From contig OX463778.1 of assembly GCA_949825025.1 (NCBI GenBank), positions 1,564,501 to 1,628,500 on the forward strand: a stretch of 64,000 nt of DNA, given 5' to 3'. The notes under the pieces were generated by a model. That model was not told where the DNA came from. It did no database searches and saw nothing but the letters and a program-made list of their open reading frames with translations. The stretch is from Siphlonurus alternatus. Lineage: Eukaryota; Arthropoda; Insecta; Ephemeroptera; Siphlonuridae. The position numbers were made by a program, and so were the translations under genes. This document shows, piece by piece, positions 1 to 14,200 of this stretch (the stretch's first letter is position 1; every line of letters starts with the position of its first letter).

Positions 1-1418
<1,418 letters not shown>

Positions 1419-1450
1419 TATATAAACGAGAACATTTCTGAAACCTCACA
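1419..1450 (+). promoter_or_regulatory. Putative AOX-A core promoter (TATA + Inr)
   Basis: A TATA box, TATATAAAC (1419-1427), lies about 29 bases before an initiator-like CTCACAC whose A is at 1448. The predicted 5' leader is about 35 bases, ending at the ATG at 1483. Spacing fits an arthropod TATA/Inr promoter. There is no transcript evidence. Confidence 0.5.
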
Positions 1451-1482
1451 CTACCGGCGGTGAACACCAAGAAGTTGCAGAC

Positions 1483-4400
1483 ATGTGGAACTCGCTCTTT
1501 GGAAGGTGGGTCATGGTTTCCCTGTCTAAAAGGCACAGTAGGGCGCAGTTGGGCACAGTTGCCCTTCACAGTTGGACTAAATGGGACTCCCATTTAGTTA
1601 CAGTTCACTCTCAAAATTCACATGTTAATTCAACTTGGTTCAACTGTACGTCCCATTTGAGACCAGCCACAAGGGGATTATGAACTAGGCTGCCAAGTTC
1701 AAATAACATTGGAAAAAGACATGAATATTGAACTGGGTATATAGCTAACTGTGCCCAACTGTGCCTTTGAGTCAAGGTTTGTAAACATGGGAATGCCAAA
1801 AGTAATACAAAAAATAATATTATAATTTATTATACATACTAATTAAATAATTACAGAACTTGCATCCGGATATAGCAAAATTTTTAATAATATATACAAA
1901 TAAATGACAAAATAACCTTTATAAAAAATAGCATGCATACATGCATCATAATTATGACCGATCCAGGGAGTGATTTTATATTCAATTTTACTATTTTTTA
2001 TTATTTTAAAATATTTTTATTTATATTTTTGTTGTGTTTGTGTGCAGATGTATTTTTTGCTATTGTGTTTTATTGGCGCACTTTCAAATTGTTTGTGCAT
2101 ATTCATTATTATGACCATAATGACCTCTGCTTCTAATGTTCTACAATCGAAAAGTAATAAAATGATTGTGAATTAAGAAAATAAAAAAGGAATTAATCGT
2201 AAAGGTCGACTTTATTTATAGGTATAATATTTTTTGGTATATAGTATATATTTATAATACAAAAAAAAAGGTCTTGCATATAGAAACAATGAAGTACCGA
2301 CCTCAAAATTTTTTATTGCAGAAATGGATAGAGGGTGCAAAAATATATATGCTACTCTGAATTTTTTCAGATTTTTCTGAGATTGAGAACTATTTTTAAA
2401 AAATTATTGAAAATCCATTTTGATGACGTCACGAGGCGCCTCTCTTAAGAAAAGGATAGGGCATTAACGCCCCTGACGTCATAAAACGGACTTTCAAATT
2501 TTTTTAAAAATAGTTCCCGGTCTCAGAAAAATCTGAAAAAAATTCAGAATATTTTTATTCTGAATTTTATTCTGAAAAAATAGCATATTTTTGCACCCTC
2601 GATCCATTTCTGCAATAAAAAAAATTTAGATCCTTTAATTGTTTTTTATAAACAATATATGGTTTTGTTATACAACAAGAAGAATTTAATATAAATTTAT
2701 AATGTAACTAATAAAGTTATTTTATACCTGAAAAGTTAATCATAATATATATATTCATATATTTTTTTCATGTTTATTTTCTATTGCAAATTTCAAATAA
2801 TCATGCATATAATATAATCATATAATTATATATATTATATATTATATTATATATATTATTTTTGGATCTATAGCTATGCTGGGCTAATTTAAATGATGAA
2901 ACCACCAGCTATTTCAAAATTATGTCCATTGTGACAAAAGATTCTTATTATATCATGCAGCACACTCAGATGAAATGTTTAATTCATCGCAAAATCAATC
3001 TCTCAATTATACAAATGACAAGTACTGACAGTAAAAATCTTTGTTTGTCAGTTCTCAGCCGGAGCCGCAGGCCCACGAGGTGACCTTCACTCTCAATGGG
3101 AAAACTGTCACAGGTCGGTAACAAATTTATATAAAAAATAGTGAATTCTCCGTATGTGTAACCTCTGTCTACTCCAGGGACATTGGGCGGCTAGGAAAGG
3201 CGGCACTCATAAACTTATAAAAACAATTTCAGAATTTTTCTATCATTATAGTCCAGCGGCTCCTATCTTATTCGGATCTCCAAACTTCTTGCAAAAAAAT
3301 CCTTGCTGATTCGGAATCAGGACATTAATATATGCGTAAATGTATTTGGAATTGGACGAATAAAAATGATTTGGAATCAAAGGTTATATATTTGACGTAA
3401 ATATGATAAAAACTGTAAGTTTGCCATGATCACGCAGTATATATAATAATGTATGATTTTTATGAATTTTGCTATATAATACTGTACAATATTTTAATAT
3501 TTATACTTTTGTTGTTACAAAATAAAATATAGCACCGAAGATTGTTAATTAAAATCAAAGTGCTCCTAATTTCATGAACTACAAAAACTCATCAAAATTG
3601 ACATAATTATTAAAACAGATAAGAGTGCTGATAAGACAGTATCACACTATACACCATTATCTAATGTTTTGTTGTATCAAAAATTGTTCACGTTATCAAA
3701 GTCTTTACAAGTACAAAGGGTACAACAAATGCTGCTGGATTAAAATGATGATAAAGTTTGATGTGACATATTTAAAAGCTTAAAACTAATGAAGATAAAA
3801 TATTTTATAATTATTATCTAGCTTGTTCTGCAACTTACTCTTATTAAATATATTTTTTGTTTATAAAATTATAATGAATACACCAAAATTTAAAGTAAAC
3901 TTTATCATTTAGAGCAGCTATGCCATGTGTTCATGGCATTGTACCGCAATGTAAATTTTCATCATTATCACAGTATAAAATATATAAAATAATATACATT
4001 TAGGTTTATAAATATATAGCCTATAACATAATTTAATATTTATAATCAAGCTATATACACATCAAGACTATACTAGTCTTGAGTTACATAAAATACTGCG
4101 ATTTGTCATAATTATTATTATTATTATTATTTTGGAAATTTATTGGTAATGACTTAATGAATTTGAACCCTGATGAACTAGTTAAAATAAATAAGATAAA
4201 ACTATTAGCCACAAGGTGTGCGTGTCCCTTAACTAATCTGTTGCTAATGTGACATAAATGTGTTGTACAGTTGGCAGCGAAGTGTCTGACGGCACCAGCC
4301 TGAACGCGTACATCCGCGATGTTGCGCACCTCAAGGGCACCAAGTTCATGTGCTACGAGGGCGGGTGCGGCGCCTGCATTGTGGCAGCGAATGCGGAGCA

Positions 4401-5247
4401 CCCCGTCACCAAGCAGCGCAGCACCTTCTCAGTCAACTCCGTGAGTTCATGTTGACGTGTCCGGATATTTTACCACCGGATCATTGTGGCTGAAATATGA
4501 ACATGAAAACTTTAAGAATTTTATTGCAGAAATGGATAGAGGGTGCTACTTTGATTTTTTTTTTGAGTCCGGAAACTATTTTTAAGAACATTATTGAAAG
4601 TACAGAGAAAGTGACGCTTCTGGACGCTTCTCTTAATAAAAGAATAGGAACTAAAAGGGGCGTGGGTTCAAACCCAACCTCGACAAAACTTTTTAGCAAT
4701 ACTTTTCCTGCGGACTCTAAAAAAAAAAAAAAAATCTGAAAAAAATCAGAATAACATAACTTTGAACCCTCTTATCTATTTTTGCAATAAAAAATTTAGG
4801 GTTTCCATTGAACAATTTAGGTGCCAAATAAGTATATGTACGGCATCAGTGGTGCTAATTACTCCCCTCCTCAGTGCCTGGTCCCCGTGCTGGCTTGCCA
4901 CGGCTGGAGGATCACCACCACGGAGGGTCTTGGTGACAAACGCAGCGGCTACCACCCCGTGCAGGCCAACCTGGCGCAGTTCAATGGCACGCAGTGTGGC
5001 TTCTGTTCACCAGGAATGGTCATGAACATGTACAGGTGCGTACAAATATTTCAACTCTCAAGTTCAAGTATTATAATAATGATAATTCAGCTTGATGGCT
5101 GATAAGACGCCCACCATGGCGGAGGTGGAGAACTCGTTCGGCGGTAACCTTTGTCGCTGCACGGGCTACCGACCGATCCTGGACGCCTTCAAGGCCCTCG
5201 CCTCGGACGCGACGCCATCTATGAAGAAGACATGTGCAGATATCGAG
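1483..5247 (+). CDS. AOX: AOX-A exons 1-5: the two 2Fe-2S domains
   Basis: Residues 1-191 of the spliced protein. The plant-ferredoxin-type cluster uses Cys56, Cys61, Cys64 (CYEGGCGAC) and Cys86. The second, helical Fe-S domain uses Cys126 and Cys129 (QCGFCSPG) and Cys160 and Cys162 (CRCTGYR). Every cluster ligand known for the xanthine oxidase family is present. Intron 4 (5036-5090) is only 55 bases. Introns 1 and 3 contain copies of the dispersed MITE family A. Confidence 0.92.
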
Positions 5248-8200
5248 GTAATTAATACGTCAAAGAAATTATATAACCTAGCTATTAGTGCTAAGTAAAT
5301 ATAATAATATGGACTATTATATGTAATATAAATTATATGAATGAGATTTTATAAAATAAATTCAAATTTTAATTAAATCTTAATTATTGTTTGCAACACT
5401 TATAAAACGAAGACAATTAATTAAATGAAGTCAACAAAAACAAGAATAAACATGAATTCAAATTAATTTATTCGTCTGCTTTCAAACACATTTTTAGGGA
5501 TATAATATAATATATTAATAACAGATCAAGCATTATGCATGCATGGGTATTAAGACACCTTCAAAGGCCAAGATACAAAGCACAATTTTAAATATCACTG
5601 CAAAAAGGCTTTAACAGATTAATAACAATTATTATATTATTAAGGAGAAACTTTTATATCAATTTTCTGAAATCGTTGTATTTTTGATATTATAATGTTT
5701 TAAAGTCATTAATTCACTTGGTTTTAATTTAAACTCTGCCGTTATTTTTTAGCAATATGTAATTATTTATTATACTGTGCCGTTATGATGGAAAAAAGGC
5801 TCCATATGGTAATTTTAATTGTCCATTCTCCTTTAATTCTTCGTTATCGTGCGGTTGTCAGGACCTGTACAAAATCTGCTCGAAGACCGGACGCGCATGC
5901 TCAGGCTCGTGCAAGAAGAACGCCGGAGACTTCGAGGACGTGGAGGCGCCACCCCCAAGCTCGGTGCACGTGGCACTGCCCTCCGCCAACTGGTACAAGG
6001 TCACGTCCGTGGCGCAGCTGTTCTCCGTGCTGGACTCGCTCGGAGACGTGGGGTACAAGCTCGTGGCGGGAAACACCGGCGATGGTAATTAAGACCGCTC
6101 AGGGACAAGCATAATTTCTGCTGTCATCTTAGCTGCATTAAAAACAGTAAAAAATATTGTTCAATTGAATTTTTAATTAGCTTTAAGCTACCGCTGAAAC
6201 AGAAAATATAATTTTCACATCTATAAGATACCTTGATAAATATTATATATCATGGCTATATGGCATTATGATACGTACACGTCACAGCAGCAAAAGCTGG
6301 CGCAGTGCATTGACCGGTTCTCGTTAGATCACCGAAGTCAGGCTACGTCGAGCGTGGTTAGTACTTGGATGGGTGACCGTTTCAAGTAAAAAATACGCTG
6401 CTCCCTCCCTGGGGTAAATTCGTCTCGCTTTCCACCCAGTGCAGTGATGCATTTGTGTGTGGTTCCCCATGCTTTGGACATCGCTTTGGTCCATTGAGAA
6501 AAAGTAGAGGTGTCCGTCCTGACTGAGGTTTTCCACGGTTCCCTCAGTCTCACCTCAGCAAATGCTGGGACGCGTAACAGGCCATGGCATCCGATCCCTA
6601 CCTTATCCCTACCCATTACCCCGCCGCGAGCTGTAAGCTCTTATAGGGGTGTATCCTTGTAAAAAAAAAAAAAAAAAAAAGCAGATATAATTAAAAAAAT
6701 AAAAAACAAAAACAATGCCACTTTTAGAATCACTCAGGTACCATGATAATTAAAGAAAACCATTATTCATTCCCTCAATAATTAACACACGTACGCCCTA
6801 GTTGAAATATTATGTCTTCAACTCGACCATCCTTTACACGTCTAAACTTTATATTTAAACCGGGCACTTGACGCAGTGGTATACACCTCTGATTCGTAAT
6901 CGGATGGTCGTGAGTTCGATCCCAGCCATGCACCGCCAAACTTTTCACAAGTAGCGGTTGCTAAAGAACACCCACTCGTGCATCCGGGAGGTGATTGATG
7001 GCATCCTCCATCAATTGCCGACCATCCTGACTAAGGTTTCCATAGTTTCCTCAGTCACAACCAGGCGAATGCTGGGATGGATTGCTTAGGCTATGGCCGC
7101 CCCGGTTTGGAAGGGACCCACAAAAGTAGGGTCTACAAAAAGCCGGGAGGTTAAGTTCAATTCAGTCACTTAAATGTGGCCAGTACCCTGTACTAGGGTT
7201 CAGTTAAAAAGCTAAACTTTATATTTTTACCTCCAAAATACATCTTATTTCCTCTTCGCTCAAAGTGAAGATGAAATGGAGCCAATATTTCTAAAAAAAA
7301 TTTGCTCAATTTAATAAGAGAAAAAAAGACGTAATCTCATCTTTCTCCCTCTTTTTTTTTTCTAAAATGGTGCCAAATAAGAGAGAATTAGATGAGCTTG
7401 CGAATAAAAGATGAAATTGATTTCAACTCGGGCATCTGCAGGAGTGTACCGGATGGGAGGTGTGGTCGCGTACATCGACGTCAAGGACGTGGTAGAGCTG
7501 CGCACCAACACGACCTCCCCGACCTTCACTGTGGGCGCCAACGTGACCCTCAGCGAGGTCATCAACCTCTTCAACGGCACCAACACCGCGGGATTCACGT
7601 ACCTCAAGAAGCTCGCGCAGCACCTCGACCAAGTGGCGAACGTGCCAGTCAGAAACGTGGGTACTTTGGTGCTCAAGTACATGTTTAATATAAACAAGAA
7701 CGTGGGTACTTTGGTGCTCAATTGCAATGTTTAGTATAGTCAGGAACGTGGGTACTTTGGTGCCATAATATCGACTTCAACAATTTTTATTGCAGAAAAG
7801 GATAGAAAATGCAAAGTCTCTGTTTTTTTTAGTTGTTTTTTTTTCAGAATTTTTAGAGGCCAGGAAGTATTGTTAAAAAGTTTTGCCGAGTTCGGGTTCG
7901 AACCCACGCCCTTTTTAAGTTCTATCCTTTTATTAAAGAAAAGATGCCTCTTGACGCCTCGCCTCTATCTGTACTTTCAATAAATTTTTAAAAATAATTC
8001 TCGGTCTTTTAAAAATCTGTAAACAATTAGAGTTATAGCATTTAACTTTGCACCCTCTATCAATTTTTTCTGCAATTAAAAATTGAGATCGATAATCCAT
8101 TAAGCGTATAATTATAGTAATAATGGGTGGGATTCACGAAGAGTTAAGGAGCGTTTTAAGGAGAGATATTTTAAGAAGCGTTTTTTACACCAGGTAACAG

Positions 8201-11200
8201 GTAAGAAAAACGCTTCTTAAAATATCTCACCCTAAAACGTGCCTTAACTCTTCGTGAATCCCACCCATGATTATTTAACATGATTAGGAATTCAGTCTGA
8301 AAATATCGAATTTAATTTTAAAAATAAATAATGAAAAAATTCAATTGATTATTGAAAATTGACATTAAAATTGTTATAAAATATTAAAAGTGTGTTAGAT
8401 TGTAGTGAAAATAATGATACAATATAACACATGCCTATACTTGTATTAATTAGTTCTGTTGGCGTTATATAGATTGGAACAATAGCTGGAAATCTGTTCC
8501 TTAAAAAACAACATCCAGAATTTCCATCTGACATTTACACAATGCTGGAGACTGTTGGAGCCACCCTCAATATCAGTGAGTAAATATATTTTATTATATG
8601 ACTATAATTTTTTTATTGTATTCAAATTTTCACCACCTCATACTCAAATCTTGAACTTGTAATACTAATGATATTTAGTTCTATTTGTTTTTCAATTTTA
8701 AAATTTCACCCTGACTATCCGACAGTGACGACAGCGAGCATCACCAACAACGTAACCCTGAGTAACTTCCTAAGCATGGACATGACAAAGAAGGTCATCA
8801 GGAACATCGTCTTCCCCAGCCTGGACGCAACCTACCACCTAAGAACCTTCAAGGTGACTTTCAACAACAATATGCAGCTCAGTTTCTTCCATGCAAATCT
8901 TTTATGCTACTATTATATCCTTGTAGAAAGGACGAAGTAAAAATAGCAAGATATTATTATCTTGCTAATACTATATAATGTGCCGTATTTCTTGTATTAC
9001 ATAAAACTTATAACTTGTTTATTATTGATTTGAGAACAGATTTATTTTATATTCATGCAGTCAGCACGTGTGCCTTTAACACTTTATAAACATTTATCAT
9101 TTTTAAATTATAATTTAATTTTCAAGTTTTTTATCTTAAAGATTAAAATGAAATTAATATTATATAATTTTAAAACAAGCGGTACGTATTGAAATAATAT
9201 TTGATTAATTCTGTTAATTTGTTTATTGAATCCGGCCAATAACGTATAATATATAAAAAAAATATTGTAGATTTCTGAACTGCTGTGACAGTAGGATACA
9301 ATTTTTCCAATGTTCTAAATTAAAATACAAATGGTCCGTCAATGAATCGTCTGCAGATCGCGCCCCGCGCCCAGAACGCACACGCCTACGTGAACGCGGG
9401 CTTTCTGGTGAAGGTGGAGAACACCACCACGTGGCGAGTCACTCAACAGCCGCGCATCGTCTTCGGGGGCATCAACCCCTCCTTCGTGAGTACAGCATCT
9501 TGCTACAACAAAAATACATTACCTTAAAATTCACTTTTATTTATTTCCATTCTTTCTAAAATCAAAGTGTGATTTTGTTGTGAGGTTTATAGGACAAGTA
9601 GAGCACTATATAGAAAAAGTTCATAATGAATAAATCCATTACATGCTCAGCCAATGAAAATCTAGCGCGCGAACTGCGCGCGACGACATGTTCTATCAAG
9701 CTTCCTATCCTTTAACCCAGTGGTACCTGGTTTTTAATTTTTTTCGGTGGTTCTTATGAAGGGCAAGATTAATAATTCATATGAGCCACGGGAAAGATCA
9801 CTTTACATGACATAAAAAATATTCGAGATTTTGTGCAGCATAGAGAATTTGAATGAAAAAATAAATAAGATTTTTCTCCTAACAAACCTTATGGAGCGAT
9901 GTCAGAATGCGTGCGGCATTTTTAAGTTGAAGCTTGTCATTGATCAACATTTTCTACATATACACTTCACTGGAGTGTGAGACTTTGAAAACCACGTAAC
10001 TAAATGTTTTTCTCCGTCAGACTCGTGCGACCAGTACAGAGACGTATCTCAACGGTAAGGATCTGCTGGACGCGGCCACCATAACGGGGGCGATGGCCTC
10101 GCTCGGGACCGAATTGGTGAGTTACATATGTCATTATTATTTACATTAAGGTAGAGATAACGCCAAACAGCTGATCGACGTAATGCCCTTTGATTAACAT
10201 GTAAACCTTAGCAAATTGACAAAAATTCTGAATTTTTTTTGAGAGGCAGATATTAGTGCCTAAAATCCATAGAAAAAAATTCAAAACGATTTAACGAGCC
10301 GATTTTTTTTAATTAATTTTTTTAATTTTCAGCATAGGGCTTTCCCATGGAGAGCCAAACTAAAAAATTAATTTAAAAAAATCGGCTCGTTAAATGTTTT
10401 TAACTTTTGCTATGGCTTTTAGGCACTAATATCTGCCTCTCAAAAAAAATTCAGAATTTTTGTCACTTTGCTAAGGTTTACATGTTAATCAAAGGGGATT
10501 ACGTCGAACAGCTGTTCGACGTTATCTCTACCTTAAACAGGCACTGTATAGGCATTACATAGCTTATCAAAATGTATATAGTATAAAGAAGAGTTTTCTG
10601 CTAATATCTCATCTATTTTATGACTAATGCAATTATGAGAATTCCTCTTATGTTTGCATCATGGTTTTATGTCTATGAATGGAGGCTGCAAGTCAGCTGA
10701 TTTTGTGGTGTTCCCACCGTCCTATCCAAACCTATGTAAAAAAACTCGAAAATGCTTTTTTGGTATTAAACATTTTTTTAAAAGGAATATAAGTTCTTGA
10801 TTCATTATCAAAAGACCTCTGAATGGGGGGTAGGAGATGGTTTGAAATTAATAGCTTTAGTAAAGTTACTGAGAAAGAAATTCTTCTAACATGGTGGCTT
10901 ATGGAGAAAATTTTCCCGCCGAGGAACTCAATTTATTAATTACTACAACTACTGACGTCACTCAGGTGCCGGACTGGACGCTCCCTGACGCCGCTCCCAC
11001 CTACCGCAGGCCGCTCGCCCAGGCGCTCTTCTACAAGTTCCTGCTGGGACTCGACCCCACCAGGGTACGTGTTGATCACCGGTGACGTCATCAAAGTCGA
11101 AGTTAAACCTCTAATGTGTGGCAGGTGACGCCCAACAAGCGAACTGGCGCGCAGGATCTGGTGCGACCTTTGTCTTCAGGTATTCAGGACTTTGACACCA

Positions 11201-14200
11201 ACACGAGTGTGTGGCCGCTCAACCAGCCAATACCGAAACTCGAGGCCGTCGCTCAAACTGCAGGTTACCTTCGGTTTCAATTTCTTCTCCTTTATTATTT
11301 TAAAAAAAAAGAAAAAAAGTCGAATAAAAAAGTACTGGAGGTCATAAATTATTTTATTTATTTTACTTTTGGTTGCACAGGACAAATATAATGTTCACCT
11401 CATATTATTAATTCAACATGCATACAAATGCAAAATCATATAAAATTATTATATATAGTTATGATACTTATTTTGATGAACTGTAAATTGATAGAACTAT
11501 GAAATCAATTATATGCTGCCATGGTTTTTAATTTTTGATGAGTTATTTTCATTCCCTCTAACCATAGCGTTCTAGAACTTCCTTTCCAGTACGCTATGCT
11601 CTAACACATAATTTTAATTAATTTAATTTCTATACCAGGTATAGTATAATATGCAAATTTAAATTATTTTTCATAACAATTAAAATTTATTTGTGGTTCT
11701 TTTTCATTTTAAAAGTTTTTATAATATTAAATATAATATTTAAATTTTACTTTGATTTAAGGAAAAGCCAGTCTTACAATACAATATCTATATATTGTCA
11801 ATATTAAAATACGATTGTGAGAAGAAAACGAATTAATAAAAAGATTTTGAATCAGCATACAGTATATTTTCATCATCAGGCGAGGCGGAGTACGTCAACG
11901 ATATCCCCACCCTTCCTGACGAGCTGCACGCGTGCTTCGTGCTCACCAAGGTCGCCACGGGGAACGTGTCCAGAATCGACCCTTCCGCCGCCCTCGTGAG
12001 CTCATTTTCTTACAAAATTCTCATTAGGCTTGTTTTTTAAATTTAACAACGCAAATTTAGTTTAATTTTGTAGCATGCATTTGGAAGAAAATATTTAAAA
12101 TCCTGCGTTGCATTAAAAATCACTAAAATGAAATACAAATTCAAAAATTAAGCCCCTAGTTGATCACCGCTCCTCGTGTTCCAGGCCATGCCGGGCGTGG
12201 TGGCGTTTTACTCCGCACCCGACATCCCGGGCAGCAACAACTTCACGCCTTCAAATCTCTTCCTCTTCGTCGAACAAGAAGAGGTGCGTGAGTCTCAGTG
12301 ACTTGCCTGAGGAACATTTGACATTCAGAACTTAACCCATTCATTAATTGTTCATTATCAGAACTTGATGACTCTGTTATATGTTTGATATGTTTACGAG
12401 AATGCATATAAAAAGTGCTGATTGACTTTTAGTGAAAAATCAAATAATAATATATAAATAATAATTTTTTAAAGTTGTTTTTTAAATCATCGCTTAAAGA
12501 GCTTTAATACTCCCTAACTTTACTTCTATTTCACGTAAAAAAATCACAATCACATTTATATACAATCAATACCTAAAAAAAAAAAAAAAAAAAAATCCAA
12601 AAACTGCTAAAAGTATATATATTTATTAATATAGAATTCTTATAAACCCATCTTGCTTGTAACATATAATAATAATTAAAAGTTAAAACATTAAAGAAGG
12701 TTTTCTGACGAGGGTTCATTATAGATAAAGGGTATTAATTGAATCTTACCGAACTGTTTCCACTCGTCTATTATGTTTATAATAATCGACCGAGTGGAAA
12801 CAGTCCGGTAAGATTCAGTTCCATTTTCAAGCAGCTGAATGAAGTATTTTTTTTTTTTCCACCGCAGATCTTCTGTTCCGGGCCGGTGCGGTACGCGGGC
12901 CAGGTGGTGGGGATGGTGGTGGCCGAGTCACACTCCCTCGCCATGTCCGGGGCTCGAGTCGTCGTGGTAGAGTACACCAACGTGGACAAGCCGATGGTCT
13001 CCCTAAACGACGTGCTGAGCACCACTGGAGGGCGCACCAAGCGGGCCGAGAAGAAGCACGACAAGCCCAAGATCAAGGGTAAAAACAACAAAACGCTGGC
13101 AGGGTCTCTGGGTAAAAACCATGTGTCTTATAGACGACAAGGCGGTGGTGCACAACATCATTGGTCGGTTTGAGATCGGCAAGCAGTACCATCTACATAT
13201 GGAGACCCAAACGTGCAGAGTGGTACCCACCGAGGATGGATATGACGTGTTCTCCGCCAACCAGTGGATGGACCACGTGCAACAAGTGGTGGCCTCCACC
13301 ATCAACGTGCCCGAGAACACGTGAGTGATTTTTTTCATCTCCGTGTTCCTGTCCCGTCGACTGGTTCTATAGTTATAGAACTGCAGTCATATCACACTAA
13401 ATTTTTAGATGCTGAATTGGTTTCAGTACTTTATGTCAGTACAAAATTGTTCCAATTTCGTCTTACACCCAGCACTTTTGACCTATAAAACACTTAATCC
13501 AAGTACAAATTTGGTACTGAAAAAAGAGAGTCAATATTTTGTACTTTTTTTGACTCTCTTTTTTCAGTACCAAATTTGTACTTGGAATAAGTGTTTTATA
13601 GGTAAAAAGTGCTGGATGTAAGACGAAACTGGAAAATTTTGTACTGACTGGAGCAATTTTGTACTGACAAAAAGTACTGAAAACCAATTCAGCATCTAAA
13701 AATTTAGTGTGATATGGCAACTTAATTAATACATCCCGGCATTAGCCATGTAGATGAGGGGGAACCATGGAAACTCCAAGTCAGGATGGTCGGTGTCAAA
13801 GTACGGTCTTAATCCCTCTTTTTAGCTCTCCCAGTAGGATTCGAACGCACGATTTTCAGGCTATCTATGAGTCAGACGCGCCATCATGCTCGGTCAAGCT
13901 GATGGGGTATTATTTTATAAGACTTTATTCAATGTTATCCAAATTTTCAATTCAAACTGTATGTATTTGATGGAAATTCAATTTTGATGCAGCATGGTAC
14001 GTCCTTCTTAATAATCTCAAATGTGAATAATTAAACTAATTAATTAATTGCCATGACAAAGATATCACAGAACTTATTTAAATGATAAAACATTCAGTGA
14101 ATTATCTCTCAGCTGAACTGCTGTGACAGAGGACATTATAAGAAATGTTATTTTGTCAGCGTGAACGTGTCGGTGCGACGTCTGGGGGGCGGCTACGGCG

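Noticed and set aside
6312..6395. A functional 5S rRNA gene
   Set aside because: Only the middle of 5S is present and it runs into a SINE body with poly(A). The termini that form helix I are absent.
6857..6935. A functional tRNA-Thr gene
   Set aside because: A and B boxes and an anticodon loop are visible, but no acceptor stem pairs. The unit is flanked by a 15-bp target duplication as a SINE.
13389..13715. Two protein frames of similar sequence on opposite strands
   Set aside because: They are the two arms of a hairpin MITE.
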